Part shown: positions 32,011 through 40,784 of the stretch, one piece after another | How positions within the stretch are numbered: the stretch's first letter is position 1 | Layout of the letters: the number at the start of each line of letters is the position of its first letter | NCBI RefSeq assembly: GCF_000772955.1 | Contig: NZ_JPVO01000049.1 | Location: forward strand, 106,713-170,712 | Reading direction: 5' to 3' | DNA length: 64,000 nt | Source of the DNA: Ureibacillus sinduriensis BLB-1 = JCM 15800 | GTDB lineage: Bacteria; Bacillota; Bacilli; Bacillales_A; Planococcaceae | Position numbers and translations under genes: made by a program | Notes under the pieces: model-generated | What the model saw: only the letters and a program-made list of their open reading frames with translations | What the model was told of the DNA's origin: nothing | Databases searched by the model: none

Positions 32011-32973
32011 ATGAGAAAACAAAAAACAAGGATTGTAGTCATAGGAGGAGGCACGGGTCTTTCGACGATGTTGCGCGGATTAAAAAACTATCCGTTCGAC
32101 ATCACTGCGATTGTCACAGTTGCAGATGATGGAGGCTCTTCAGGCCGCCTTCGTGATGACTATGATATACCGCCGCCTGGTGATATCCGGAATGTCATTG
32201 CTGCACTATCCGATACAGAGCCATTGGTTGAACAAATGTTCCAATACCGGTTCTCCGAGTCAGAGGATTTAGGCGGCCATTCGTTAGGAAATTTAATGCT
32301 TACTGCTTTGACGGACATAACAGGTGATTTTAGCCATGCGATTGCTGAAATGAGCAAAGTATTAAAGGTCCACGGAAAAGTAATCCCTGCTGCGAACAGA
32401 AAAATTGCCCTGCACGCTGAACTGGTGGATGGTTCCATCATTGAGGGGGAATCGAAAATCCCTCATTCCCAATTGCCCATCAAACGGGTCTTTTTAGTTC
32501 CAGGTGAAGTGAAACCGCTTCCTGAAGCAATTCGTGCAATTGAAAAAGCAGATTTTATCCTTGTTGGACCTGGTAGCTTATATACTAGTATCATTCCGAA
32601 TTTAATCGTCAAGCAAATTGGCAAGGCATTGGTGAGGGCAAAAGGGAAGAGAATCTACATTTGCAATCTGATGACGCAGCAAGGGGAGACGCTTAATTAC
32701 CGGGCTACCGATCATGTGCAGGCAATCTATGATCATGTGGGAAAACCTTGTCTGGATGCGATTCTAGTAAATGATGTCGAATTGCCATCACCGATAAAAG
32801 AAAACTATAAAGAAGAGAATGCAGAACCTGTGTTGTTTGATATCGAGAAGCTAGAAAATATGGGACTCGAAGTTATCAAGAAAGAAATCGCCACAATCCA
32901 ATCCGGCGTTGTTCGCCATGAGTCAAATAAAATTGCCAAATGGCTGCGCGACTACACATTGACACGATTGTAA
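32011..32973 (+). CDS. yvcK: Gluconeogenesis factor YvcK/MgfK
   Basis: This 320-aa CofD-like Rossmann protein has IGGGTGLSTMLRGLK at the N-terminus, TVADDGGSSGRLR, and PPPGDIRNVIAAL, the UDP-sugar-binding signature. YvcK is needed for growth on gluconeogenic carbon and for normal peptidoglycan synthesis, and binds UDP-GlcNAc. ATG 32011 follows GAAAGGATTGACGG. In-frame readings that begin inside rapZ are too long. Confidence 0.94.
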   Translation: MRKQKTRIVVIGGGTGLSTMLRGLKNYPFDITAIVTVADDGGSSGRLRDDYDIPPPGDIRNVIAALSDTEPLVEQMFQYRFSESEDLGGHSLGNLMLTALTDITGDFSHAIAEMSKVLKVHGKVIPAANRKIALHAELVDGSIIEGESKIPHSQLPIKRVFLVPGEVKPLPEAIRAIEKADFILVGPGSLYTSIIPNLIVKQIGKALVRAKGKRIYICNLMTQQGETLNYRATDHVQAIYDHVGKPCLDAILVNDVELPSPIKENYKEENAEPVLFDIEKLENMGLEVIKKEIATIQSGVVRHESNKIAKWLRDYTLTRL

Positions 32974-33045
32974 AAAACATACAAGATGCCGGCATGAAAT
33001 AGTGTGGTATGATTGTTTTCATACATAGTGAAAGGGGGGGAAAAG

Positions 33046-33990
33046 ATGTCATTTGCTTCCGAAACGAAAAAGGAATTAACGCAAATAGAATCCGATGATA
33101 ATTGTTTAAAGGCAGAGGTTTCTGCCCTAATTCGCATGAATGGGACATTATCTTTTACAAATAGGCAGCTCAGTCTTGATGTACAGACCGAAAATGCCGC
33201 GATTGCCAGAAGGTTATATACGATTGTCAAAAAGTTATACCCATATAATGTGGAATTGCTAGTTCGAAAAAAAATGCGCCTGAAAAAAAATAATGTATAT
33301 ATTTGCCGTGTTCGAGACGGTGCTCGTGAACTACTAGCAGATTTGGATATTTTGTCTGAGGACTTTCAACTAAATCATTCTCTCTCGACTTCATTACTTT
33401 CAAATAGAAATCAGAAACGCGCTTATTTACGTGGTGCATTTTTGGCAGGTGGCTCTGTAAATAACCCTGAAACTTCCGCCTATCATCTTGAGATATATTC
33501 GCTTTATAAAGAGCATGGTGAAGCTTTGGCCGAATTAATGAATAAATTCAACTTGAATGCCAAAACAATCGAACGAAAAAAAGGCTTTGTCACTTATTTA
33601 AAGGAAGCCGAGAAAATATCTGACTTTTTGGGAACTGTTGGGGCTGTACAGGCCATGCTGAAATTCGAGGATGTACGGATTTTGCGTGATATGCGAAACA
33701 GTGTGAACCGAATCGTTAACTGTGAAACGGCCAATCTCAACAAAACAATTGGTGCAGCCATCCGTCAAGTCGAGAATATCCGCTTTATTGAAAACGCGAT
33801 CGGATTGGATCAATTACCGGAAAAACTTAGAGAAATTGCGAGGCTTCGGGTCGAGTACCAAGATGTGACACTTAAAGAACTTGGAGAGATGGTATCTACC
33901 GGGGCGGTAAGCAAGTCGGGCGTAAACCATCGATTACGCAAAATCGACGAGATCGCCGATTCTTTGAGACGCGGGGAAACCATTAAATAA
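33046..33990 (+). CDS. whiA: DNA-binding protein WhiA
   Basis: This 314-aa WhiA has an N-terminal LAGLIDADG-like fold ([15 protein letters not shown]) and a C-terminal helix-turn-helix ([22 protein letters not shown]). In Bacillus it influences cell division and chromosome segregation. In Streptomyces it is a sporulation regulator. ATG 33046 lies directly behind AAAGGGGGGG. The gene order yvcK-whiA-crh is conserved. Confidence 0.95.
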   Translation: MSFASETKKELTQIESDDNCLKAEVSALIRMNGTLSFTNRQLSLDVQTENAAIARRLYTIVKKLYPYNVELLVRKKMRLKKNNVYICRVRDGARELLADLDILSEDFQLNHSLSTSLLSNRNQKRAYLRGAFLAGGSVNNPETSAYHLEIYSLYKEHGEALAELMNKFNLNAKTIERKKGFVTYLKEAEKISDFLGTVGAVQAMLKFEDVRILRDMRNSVNRIVNCETANLNKTIGAAIRQVENIRFIENAIGLDQLPEKLREIARLRVEYQDVTLKELGEMVSTGAVSKSGVNHRLRKIDEIADSLRRGETIK

Positions 33991-34131
33991 CACTCGACGA
34001 ACAGTGAAAAATGATTACAAATGTAAATTTTACGGGAGTTTTCAAAATTATAGGATTGTATTATTGTTCTTTTCATACAATTTAGATAAGATAAATGTAA
34101 GAGATGAACGGTTTGAAAGGGAGTATCGTAA

Positions 34132-34389
34132 ATGGTTGAAACCAATGTGGAAGTAAAATTGAAATCGGGTTTGCAGGCAAGACAAGCGGCATTGTTTGTG
34201 CAGGAAGCAAACCGTTTCAAATCGGAAGTATACTTACAAAAAGACGAGAAAAAAGTAAACGCTAAGTCGATCATGGGTATTATGAGTTTGGCCATAGCAA
34301 GAGGCACAACAGTCACGCTAATTGCCGACGGGAAAGACGAACAAGACGCCGTGAATGGACTAGTGTCACTTATTCAAAAAGAAGAATAG
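34132..34389 (+). CDS. crh: Catabolite repression HPr-like protein Crh
   Basis: This 85-aa HPr paralogue has Gln15 (GLQARQAA) in place of the phospho-accepting histidine of HPr and keeps the regulatory Ser46 (NAKSIMGIMSL). It therefore cannot carry phosphate in the sugar phosphotransferase chain. When phosphorylated by HprK (encoded at 18239) it serves as a CcpA corepressor. GAAAGGGAG precedes the ATG. Confidence 0.96.
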   Translation: MVETNVEVKLKSGLQARQAALFVQEANRFKSEVYLQKDEKKVNAKSIMGIMSLAIARGTTVTLIADGKDEQDAVNGLVSLIQKEE

Positions 34390-34420
34390 GGCTAAATTTA
34401 TTGTAAACGCTCGCAATGGA

Positions 34421-34456
34421 GGCATCTCGAAATCATGCATGAGATGCCATTTTTTT
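34421..34456 (+). terminator. Terminator after crh
   Basis: GGCATCTC pairs with GAGATGCC around 12 bases and is followed by seven T residues. Confidence 0.88.
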
Positions 34457-34460
34457 GCGC

Positions 34461-34500
34461 AAAAAAATGGTGAAAAGGATTTTGCCCTTTTCACCATTTT
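34461..34500 (-). terminator. Terminator after clpP
   Basis: AAAATGGTGAAAAGG pairs with CCTTTTCACCATTTT (15 bp) around a 7-base loop. The A-run on the plus strand gives the U-tract of the minus-strand transcript. It lies back to back with the crh terminator. Confidence 0.88.
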
Positions 34501-34506
34501 ACATTA

Positions 34507-35097
34507 TTATTTATCTTCGACACGTGTAATGATATTATCAATCAGACCGTAAGCTTTTGCTTGTTCGGCAGTCATGAAATTGTCGCGGTCAGTATCTTGG
34601 GCAATACGCTCCAATGATTGGCCAGTACGTTCCGCCAAGATGTTGTTCAATTTATCGCGCAGGAACAGAATGCGTTTTGCAGCAATTTCAATTTCAGTTG
34701 CTTGGCCTTGAGCGCCACCAAGTGGTTGGTGAATCATCACTTCCGCATTCGGTAAGGCAAAACGTTTGCCCGGTTCGCCAGCTGCCAGTAAAAATGCACC
34801 CATTGATGCAGCCATACCGATACAGATTGTTGATACTTGCGGTTTAATAAATTGCATTGTATCGTAAATCGCCATACCTGCCGTGATTGATCCGCCCGGT
34901 GAGTTAATGTATAAAGAGATATCTTTTTCCGGATCTTCTGCCGTTAAGAATAATAATTGAGCAACAATCGAGTTTGCAACATTATCATCAATTGCACTGC
35001 CCAATAAGATGATGCGGTCTTTTAAAAGACGGGAATAAATGTCATATGCACGTTCTCCGCGACTTGTTTGTTCGATAACTGTAGGGATTAAATTCAT
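34507..35097 (-). CDS. clpP: ATP-dependent Clp protease proteolytic subunit
   Basis: This 196-aa serine peptidase assembles as a double heptamer and degrades proteins delivered by ClpC, ClpX or ClpE. The catalytic triad is Ser98 (GMAASMGA), His123 (MIHQPLGG) and Asp172. It is transcribed toward crh as a single gene. Its promoter carries a CtsR box (35186-35202), so heat and protein stress should induce it. Confidence 0.97.
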   Translation of the reverse strand: MNLIPTVIEQTSRGERAYDIYSRLLKDRIILLGSAIDDNVANSIVAQLLFLTAEDPEKDISLYINSPGGSITAGMAIYDTMQFIKPQVSTICIGMAASMGAFLLAAGEPGKRFALPNAEVMIHQPLGGAQGQATEIEIAAKRILFLRDKLNNILAERTGQSLERIAQDTDRDNFMTAEQAKAYGLIDNIITRVEDK

Positions 35098-35171
35098 TGT
35101 AAATCCTCCTTAAAAAGATTCATTCGATTGGTTACTTGATGCTAAAAGACTTACCTTTTAGCTGTACACAT

Positions 35172-35202
35172 ATCATACACAGAATAGTCAAGGAAGGTCA
35201 AA
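35172..35202 (-). promoter_or_regulatory. clpP promoter with CtsR heptad repeat
   Basis: Minus-strand TTGACC (35196-35201) and TATGAT (35172-35177) are 18 bp apart. Overlapping the -35 on the plus strand, AGTCAAG-GAA-GGTCAAA (35186-35202) matches the CtsR consensus of two (A/G)GTCAAA heptads three bases apart, with one mismatch. Confidence 0.85.
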
Positions 35203-35381
35203 TATAAACCACTAACCTTCGTTAAAATCTTGCAAGTTTTTATCCGCTATTATTCTATGACCCATTTTTCAAATAAGACGTAAAGCAAGATGTTTAAAGT
35301 TTTCTGTTAAAATCGATTGCATACAGTTTAAATAATGCTTTATTTAGACACAATATAATCAAATTTAACTATAAATTATAG

Positions 35382-35410
35382 TTGAATTACTCTGTATACA
35401 TTTGTATAAT
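35382..35410 (+). promoter_or_regulatory. Probable promoter of the tRNA-Arg gene
   Basis: TTGAAT (35382-35387) and TATAAT (35405-35410) are 17 bp apart, giving a precursor leader of about 105 nt. Confidence 0.65.
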
Positions 35411-35521
35411 AGAAAAGTCTTATTTTATATTGGCGTTTTGGCCCAAAGCATGTTAAGTTTATGTAAATGAAGTAAGATAGCTAAGGTGAACTGTTGCAAG
35501 CAAGTTTTCCTCATATTAAAT

Positions 35522-35596
35522 GTCCTCGTGGTGTAATGGATAACACTGAAGATTCCGGTTCTTCCGCTGGGGGTTCGATTCCCTCCGAGGGCGCCA
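35522..35596 (+). tRNA. tRNA-Arg (anticodon CCG)
   Basis: The 75-nt cloverleaf has acceptor stem GTCCTCG/CGAGGGC, D-stem GTGT/ACAC, anticodon stem GAAGA/TCTTC with loop TTCCGGT (anticodon CCG), a four-base variable loop, T-stem GGGGG/CCCTC around TTCGATT, and encoded CCA. It decodes CGG arginine codons. It stands alone and is not part of a tRNA cluster. Confidence 0.95.
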
Positions 35597-35671
35597 TTTT
35601 ACTGCTTCAACTATGAATTTTAATAAGGTAGACCTTCCATGGACCTATTAGTTTAGCAGCCTAATAGATCC

Positions 35672-35740
35672 AGAGGGAATGAAATATAAGGGATAAAATG
35701 CAATTACTGTACCAATTCATTTTATCCCAAATTCATTCTC
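35672..35740. repeat. Nested inverted repeat
   Basis: An inner perfect 11-bp arm pair GGGATAAAATG/CATTTTATCCC (35690-35700 and 35718-35728) is flanked by an outer pair GAATGAA/TTCATTC (35677-35683 and 35732-35738). The shape resembles a small mobile palindrome or a processed RNA structure. Confidence 0.6.
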
Positions 35741-35835
35741 TTTAAACTATAATTTACCAATCTTTTCATATAATTTTTTATAAGTAATGATCTAGGTGTT
35801 TAGTTTTGTTTGAGGTTTGAAACGATAAAGAGAAA

Positions 35836-35880
35836 AATGACCCGAAGAGTTTGAAAAAACTTCTTCGGGTCATTTTTTTT
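35836..35880 (+). terminator. Orphan rho-independent terminator
   Basis: AATGACCCGAAG pairs with CTTCGGGTCATT with an inner AGTT/AACT stem, followed by eight T residues. The nearest upstream plus-strand gene is the tRNA, 240 bp away, so it may end an unannotated small RNA or a long tRNA precursor. Confidence 0.85.
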
Positions 35881-36095
35881 ATTCAATTTTATGGAGCTTG
35901 CAAAAGAGTTGAATCCCTTTCTATTCGATTGGTGTAAATAGAGTTCTGCTAGTCATACTTTGTGCTTATCGATACATATATAATATAAAGCGGTCTGGGT
36001 TTAGGGGGAAATTGAGAAGATTTACCACTATATATAAACTATCTGCTGCAACGAAGGAAGGATAAACACAAGTAATATGTTTATAAAAAAATAGG

Positions 36096-36124
36096 TTGTT
36101 TAAATATTAATTACTTTGTATAAT
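36096..36124 (+). promoter_or_regulatory. Promoter of the amino-acid ABC operon
   Basis: TTGTTT (36096-36101) and TATAAT (36119-36124) are 17 bp apart, about 75 bp before the binding-protein start. Confidence 0.7.
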
Positions 36125-36201
36125 TATAAACATATTTTACGATTTTTAAAGAATCTGAATAGTTAATTAGAAAGAATAATAGAATCCCGGGAGGAATTAT
36201 A

Positions 36202-36996
36202 ATGTTGAAAAAGAAATTATTTACTTTCATTACACCAATTGCCGCGGCGTCAATCATCTTGGCTGCTTGTGGAGCAGGAAGTGAATCGAGTGGAAGTGGA
36301 AGTGCAAGTGAAGATGGCACTAAGAAAATAGTAGGTGGGACGGAAGCAACTTTCGCACCATTCGAATCAATGGATGATAACGGCAATATTGTCGGGATCG
36401 ATGTGGATGTACTTGATGCGATTTCTGAGGAAATGGGCTTTGAATACGAATTGAAAAATGTAGGCTGGGAGCCGGTGTTCTCGCAAATCACGACAGGGGA
36501 ACTTGATTTCGGCGCTGCCGGCATCACAATCACGGATAAAAGAAAAGAAACATATGATTTCACGGATCCTTACTTTGAAGCCACGTTAATGATTGTTGTT
36601 CCAGAGGACAATACCGACATCACTTCGATTGAGGATTTAGAGGACAAAAAAGTGGCGGTGCAAATCAACTCGACTTCTCACGTAGCGGCCCAAAAAGTAT
36701 TGGGACAAACAAACCCGAACATTTTGGCTTATGAAAGCCAGCCGATTGCCTACCAAGAAGTAATCAATGGCGCTGCCGATGCTGCAATAGGGGATAACAC
36801 GGTGATCATGGAGTACTTAAAAAATAATCCGGATGCTCCGATTAAAACAATCGAAGATGATAGTTTTGAAAAAGAGTACTATGGCTTGATGGTGAAAAAA
36901 GGCAACGAAGAAGTGTTGAATATGTTGAACGATGGTCTTAAAAAGATTAAAGAAAATGGAAAATTGGCTGAAATTACAGGTCAAGAGATCGAATAA
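36202..36996 (+). CDS. Polar amino-acid ABC transporter substrate-binding lipoprotein
   Basis: This 264-aa family 3 binding protein has a signal peptide ending at the lipobox LAAC (Cys23) and a Ser/Gly linker. The two-lobe domain contains VGGTEATFAPFESMDDNGNI and GFEYELKNVGWEPVF. After lipidation by Lgt it hangs on the outer membrane face and hands an amino acid to the permease encoded 24 bp downstream. Arginine, lysine, glutamine or cystine are possible ligands. The specificity cannot be read from the sequence. CGGGAGG precedes the ATG. Confidence 0.92.
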   Translation: MLKKKLFTFITPIAAASIILAACGAGSESSGSGSASEDGTKKIVGGTEATFAPFESMDDNGNIVGIDVDVLDAISEEMGFEYELKNVGWEPVFSQITTGELDFGAAGITITDKRKETYDFTDPYFEATLMIVVPEDNTDITSIEDLEDKKVAVQINSTSHVAAQKVLGQTNPNILAYESQPIAYQEVINGAADAAIGDNTVIMEYLKNNPDAPIKTIEDDSFEKEYYGLMVKKGNEEVLNMLNDGLKKIKENGKLAEITGQEIE

Positions 36997-37020
36997 TGAA
37001 TGAATGGAGGTGTGTTTCAG

Positions 37021-37722
37021 ATGGACATCTTTGACCTGCGCTGGGACATAATCTGGAACTACCGTGAATTATTTTTGCGTGGACTTTGGATTACGCTCGT
37101 ATTAACAATTAGTGGATATATCGGCGGTATCATCCTGGGGGTTCTACTGGGGCTCGGGGAAACGTCCAAAAAGAAGTGGATCTATTGGCCTTCCAAGCTG
37201 TATGTAGATTTATTCCGAGGCACGCCGATGCTAGTTCAAATTTTAATCATCCATTTGGCATTTATCCCGGCAGTATTCGGGCAATCATTTGGATTCATGG
37301 TTTCCGGTATTACAGCGCTTATTTTAAATAGCGCTGCATACAATGCCGAAATTATCCGTGCCGGGATCCAATCGATTGACAAGGGGCAAATGGAAGCAGC
37401 CCGTTCGCTTGGATTGACACATAGTCAAGCGATGCGCAAAATCATTTTGCCACAGGCTTTCCGCAGAATGATCCCGCCTTTAGGCAATGAATTTATTGCA
37501 TTATTGAAGGATTCATCCCTCGTAACGGTAATTGCGGCAAGCGATATTTTATATGCGGCTAAAGTGGTGGCTGGAGCTTACCAACGTTTTTGGGAGCCAT
37601 ACTTGGTGGCGGCGTTTATGTATTTGGTACTGACTTATCTATTAACGAAGCTTATTGCCTATGTGGAAAAGAGATTCAGCAATAGCTACAATCCGCGTAA
37701 AAGTCGAAAGGGGCGGATTTAA
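37021..37722 (+). CDS. Polar amino-acid ABC transporter permease
   Basis: This 233-aa HisM/GlnP-type permease has about five membrane helices. It carries the family motif FRGTPMLVQILIIH and the EAA loop EAARSLGLTHSQAMRKIILPQA, which contacts the ATPase. ATG 37021 sits behind GGAGGTGTG. The upstream in-frame ATG at 37000 has no site. The middle gene of a binding protein-permease-ATPase operon, it probably functions as a homodimer. Confidence 0.93.
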   Translation: MDIFDLRWDIIWNYRELFLRGLWITLVLTISGYIGGIILGVLLGLGETSKKKWIYWPSKLYVDLFRGTPMLVQILIIHLAFIPAVFGQSFGFMVSGITALILNSAAYNAEIIRAGIQSIDKGQMEAARSLGLTHSQAMRKIILPQAFRRMIPPLGNEFIALLKDSSLVTVIAASDILYAAKVVAGAYQRFWEPYLVAAFMYLVLTYLLTKLIAYVEKRFSNSYNPRKSRKGRI

Positions 37723-37725
37723 ACT

Positions 37726-38448
37726 ATGATCAAAGTGGAAAACTTATATAAATCATTTGGCCATTTGGAAGTGTTGAAAGGGATCAGCTATGAGGTTCGG
37801 GAGAAAGAAGTAGTTTGCGTCATCGGTCCTTCCGGCTCGGGGAAAAGTACATTTCTACGATGCATTAATTTATTAGAAGAAATTACGGATGGTGCGATTT
37901 ATATTGAAGGCGTCAAAGTCAATGATCCGAAAACCGATATTAACTTGATCCGGACGGAAGTGGGAATGGTGTTCCAGCAATTCAACCTTTTCCCTCATAT
38001 GACGGTCATGGAAAACATTACGATGGCACCGATGAATATACGGAAGATCTCAAAAAATGATGCGGAACATTTGGCATTGGAATTGTTGGCTAAAGTCGGC
38101 CTTAAAGAAAAAGCCTATAATTATCCGGAGCAGCTTTCAGGCGGACAACAGCAACGTGTGGCAATTGCCCGTGCCCTCGCCATGAAACCGAAAGTGATGC
38201 TGTTTGACGAACCAACATCCGCACTTGATCCAGAAATGGTTAAAGAAGTGCTGGATGTTATGAAGCAATTGGCACTGGAAGGGATGACCATGGTAGTGGT
38301 GACGCATGAAATGGGATTTGCACGGGAAGTTGCAGACCGTGTAGTGTTCATGGATGGCGGCTACATTGTTGAGCAGGAAAAACCCGAAATCATTTTTGAT
38401 GCCCCTAAAAATGAACGAACGAAGGCATTTTTAGGCAAAGTACTTTAA
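37726..38448 (+). CDS. Polar amino-acid ABC transporter ATP-binding protein
   Basis: This 240-aa GlnQ/ArtM-type ATPase has Walker [11 protein letters not shown]-loop [10 protein letters not shown], signature LSGGQQQR, Walker [14 protein letters not shown] and the switch histidine in VVTHEM. It drives import through the permease encoded just before it and closes the three-gene operon. A long bidirectional terminator follows immediately. Confidence 0.95.
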   Translation: MIKVENLYKSFGHLEVLKGISYEVREKEVVCVIGPSGSGKSTFLRCINLLEEITDGAIYIEGVKVNDPKTDINLIRTEVGMVFQQFNLFPHMTVMENITMAPMNIRKISKNDAEHLALELLAKVGLKEKAYNYPEQLSGGQQQRVAIARALAMKPKVMLFDEPTSALDPEMVKEVLDVMKQLALEGMTMVVVTHEMGFAREVADRVVFMDGGYIVEQEKPEIIFDAPKNERTKAFLGKVL

Positions 38449-38488
38449 AAAAGATCCATTTGATGAGCCCTCATCAAATGGATCTTTT
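38449..38488. terminator. Bidirectional terminator between the ABC operon and the coat gene
   Basis: A perfect 18-bp stem, AAAAGATCCATTTGATGA with its complement, around GCCC has A-tracts and T-tracts on both sides. It serves both convergent transcripts. Confidence 0.92.
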
Positions 38489-38504
38489 CGTGTCGAATAA
38501 AATA

Positions 38505-39125
38505 TTAGTTAGGCATATCTTTCGCTTTTTCAGCTTGGCCATACATATTCAACATTGTTTGCATGTCTGCAGCCGAAAGTTGTGGAACTTGGTACAACCC
38601 TTTTTTGTTTTGGTAAAGTGATAATTCGTAAGCCATTTCGATGCAGTTTTGGATGGAGTCTTGCAATACGCGGCGTACAACAGGGTTTGTCGATTCAAGA
38701 GCCGCAGTTGTTTTGCCAGTTGCTGCAGTTTTATGGCAAGTTAATAAGAAACCTGAAATAATGCCGTCGTTAATTTCGTTTGCCGAAGTCATCGGTTTTT
38801 TCGGTTGGCTAGGTGATAAACCATAGTTTGTATCATTGCCCATTTGCATTTTGTAAGAGCGGGTAGGGTGGCTTGGATCTTGCCCAGTTTTGAAACATTC
38901 AGCCGTAATATTATATTCATCCAGCATGAACGCGTATTGTCGGTCCAAGATATTCATAAGCTCTTGGTCTTGTACATGAGGACGGAAAAAGATAAACGTA
39001 TTCATTGCACCTATAGCAGCACTCAGAACCTCGTGTACGTCCAGTACTTCATGTGCACCATGGTTCATTGAAAGTGGCATATTCCCTTGAGTTGCTTGAG
39101 GTTCATTCATAAATTGATTGTCCAT
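38505..39125 (-). CDS. Spore coat protein, CotF family
   Basis: This 206-aa protein has a four-helix ferritin-like Coat_F domain (NHGAHEVLDVHEVLSAAIGAMN, then NEINDGIISGFLLTCHKTAATGK), a Met/Gln-rich N-terminus and a Tyr/Pro-rich middle (YGLSPSQPKKP). Related proteins such as CotF and YhcQ are made in sporulation. GGAGGAATT precedes the ATG. No sigma-E or sigma-K promoter could be assigned with confidence. This gene is direct support for a spore-forming host. Confidence 0.85.
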   Translation of the reverse strand: MDNQFMNEPQATQGNMPLSMNHGAHEVLDVHEVLSAAIGAMNTFIFFRPHVQDQELMNILDRQYAFMLDEYNITAECFKTGQDPSHPTRSYKMQMGNDTNYGLSPSQPKKPMTSANEINDGIISGFLLTCHKTAATGKTTAALESTNPVVRRVLQDSIQNCIEMAYELSLYQNKKGLYQVPQLSAADMQTMLNMYGQAEKAKDMPN

Positions 39126-39235
39126 TTGTATAATTCCTCCCAGATTTTAGTGTACAAAATCGTACAAATTTAGTTTGTGTAGTTACAAGTTGATTATTCA
39201 ACCGAATTTTGCGATTCTTAAAAGGAAGAAATGAA

Positions 39236-39484
39236 ATGGGGGAATTCATCGTGAAAGTGGCTTATTATACTAGACCAGGTTGTTCATTATGCGAAGAAGG
39301 ATTATCGACTTTGAAGATCCTTCAAAGTGATGTCCAATTTGAAATTGAGATCATTAATATAGAAGAGAACGAAAGCTTGCATGAAAAATATTTGTTGATG
39401 ATTCCGGTTGTTGAAAAGGATGGCCAAGTGATTCAATATGGCAACCTGGATTATGTCACACTATATGAGGCGCTCCAAGGATAA
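39236..39484 (+). CDS. Glutaredoxin/thioredoxin-fold protein (DUF836-like)
   Basis: This 82-aa protein is a short thioredoxin-fold domain. It has the redox-type motif YTRPGCSLCEEG (CxxC) near the N-terminus, the cis-proline segment MIPVVEKDGQ, and a final helix. Small proteins like this often precede cggR-gapA in this group. The start could also be the GTG at 39251, which has its own GGGGGA site. The partner is unknown. Confidence 0.8.
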   Translation: MGEFIVKVAYYTRPGCSLCEEGLSTLKILQSDVQFEIEIINIEENESLHEKYLLMIPVVEKDGQVIQYGNLDYVTLYEALQG

Positions 39485-39523
39485 CTGTTTTTGGAACTTT
39501 TAAAAAAAATAAATAAAAAATAT

Positions 39524-39552
39524 TTGTAGAATTCAACTGGAAAATGTATACT
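39524..39552 (+). promoter_or_regulatory. Promoter of the cggR-gapA glycolytic operon
   Basis: TTGTAG (39524-39529) and TATACT (39547-39552) are 17 bp apart. Transcription would start about 22 bp before the CggR operator. Confidence 0.75.
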
Positions 39553-39580
39553 CTAAGTATAGAATATTTTTTTAATTCAA

Positions 39581-39616
39581 GTGGGACAAAAATGTTCTAG
39601 TGGGACGAAAATGTAC
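39581..39616 (+). promoter_or_regulatory. CggR operator, two direct repeats
   Basis: GTGGGACAAAAATGTTC and GTGGGACGAAAATGTAC are direct repeats with 19-bp spacing, matching the B. subtilis CggR pattern of two CGGGAC-N6-TGTC half-sites. The operator lies between the promoter and cggR. Repression is relieved by fructose-1,6-bisphosphate. Confidence 0.92.
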
Positions 39617-39641
39617 CCGATGAAAGTTGTAGGTGTATTTT

Positions 39642-40670
39642 TTGAAAAATGATTCTCAACAAGCTGTTCATCTTCTTGTACCGGAATTGTCATCGATTGT
39701 TCAGTTAAGATACCGGATTTTGCAGACGATTGCCGTTACGGGTCCGATCGGCAGAAGAATGATTTTGGAAACGTTGCATATCTCCGAGCGGACTGTCCGC
39801 AATGAGATTACACTGTTAAACAATCAACATCTGATTGAAACGACACAAAAAGGCATGATTTGTACAAATAAAGGGTACGAGATTCTTGAAAAGCTAAAAG
39901 AAATGTTCCAGGAAGTCTCCGGTCTTAGTACAAAAGAGAAGAAATTGGCTGAAATCTTGGGCATTAAGAAAGTGATCATCGTTCCAGGTGATATGGATGT
40001 TGATTCAAGTATCCAATTGCTTTTAGGAAAAGAAGCGGGCGACTATTTAACGGCAATCGCCAAAAAGGATTTCACCGTTGCGATCACAGGCGGCAGCACG
40101 GTGGCAGCTTTAAAAAACTTTCTATCTCCTTCAAAATCATTGAGTACACTAACGTTTGTTGCAGCGCGTGGAAGTCTGGGCAATGAAATGAACCTTCAGG
40201 CAAATACGCTCGTTTCCCAATTTGCCGCAAAGTGCGGGGCGGATTTTCGGACATTGTATTTACCGGAAAATCTCAGCGAAACAGCCTTTATGACGATGAT
40301 CCAAGAACCGATTGTAAAGGAAGTGGTCGATTTTTACGACCGTATCGATATTGTCGTACACGGAATCGGGACGGCAAAGGAGATGGCATATAGGCGTGAT
40401 TCAGGCGAATCCGTCATCAAAATGCTGGATGAGAAAAAAGCGGTTGGAGAAGCATTTGGTTATTATTTTGATGAAGCCGGCAACATTATATACCGGATTA
40501 ATACAATTGGTATCCAGCTTGAACAGGTGAAGCAAAGTCCGCATATTATTGCGGTTGCCGGGGGAACTCTGAAAGCAAAAGCAATCCAGGCATATTTCAA
40601 GAATGAGACCGCACATCAAACAATTCTCATTACGGATGAAGGGGCAGCAAATGCCATTTTGAATAAGTAG
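39642..40670 (+). CDS. cggR: Central glycolytic genes regulator CggR
   Basis: This 342-aa SorC/DeoR-type repressor has an N-terminal winged helix (GPIGRRMILETLHISERTVRNEITLL) and a C-terminal sugar-phosphate-binding domain (VAITGGSTVAAL, VVHGIGTAKEMA). It represses its own operon unless fructose-1,6-bisphosphate is abundant. I chose TTG 39642, 6 bases after AGGTG. A GTG at 39633 is in the same frame. The operator at 39581 is recognisable, so function and regulation are well supported. Confidence 0.94.
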   Translation: MKNDSQQAVHLLVPELSSIVQLRYRILQTIAVTGPIGRRMILETLHISERTVRNEITLLNNQHLIETTQKGMICTNKGYEILEKLKEMFQEVSGLSTKEKKLAEILGIKKVIIVPGDMDVDSSIQLLLGKEAGDYLTAIAKKDFTVAITGGSTVAALKNFLSPSKSLSTLTFVAARGSLGNEMNLQANTLVSQFAAKCGADFRTLYLPENLSETAFMTMIQEPIVKEVVDFYDRIDIVVHGIGTAKEMAYRRDSGESVIKMLDEKKAVGEAFGYYFDEAGNIIYRINTIGIQLEQVKQSPHIIAVAGGTLKAKAIQAYFKNETAHQTILITDEGAANAILNK

Positions 40671-40718
40671 TTTATTGGTGAAAAAAGAGTCATGAATATA
40701 TGGTTAATTTATTTTTAT

Positions 40719-40742
40719 ATAGGCAAAACTGTAATCGCCTAT
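40719..40742 (+). other. Hairpin in the cggR-gapA spacer
   Basis: ATAGGC pairs with GCCTAT around 12 bases. In B. subtilis the cggR-gapA mRNA is cleaved near here and a hairpin stabilises the gapA part. This hairpin could play that role (inference). Confidence 0.4.
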
Positions 40743-40784
40743 TGAAATGTTATATAAATATTATTTAATTTGGAGGAAATTGAT

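Larger units (their letters stand above)
35098..35521. other. Gene-free region between clpP and tRNA-Arg, with divergent promoters
   Basis: The 424 bp hold no gene. They contain the clpP promoter with its CtsR box on the minus strand and a good plus-strand promoter at 35382-35410 that reads toward the tRNA. The rest is AT-rich with no other clear signal. Confidence 0.7.
35597..36095. other. Gene-free, palindrome-rich region downstream of tRNA-Arg
   Basis: No gene is visible in 500 bp. It holds an imperfect hairpin GGACCTATTAG/CTAATAGATCC (35641-35672), a nested palindrome (35672-35740) and an orphan terminator (35836-35880). The rest is AT-rich with no recognised motif. Confidence 0.6.
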
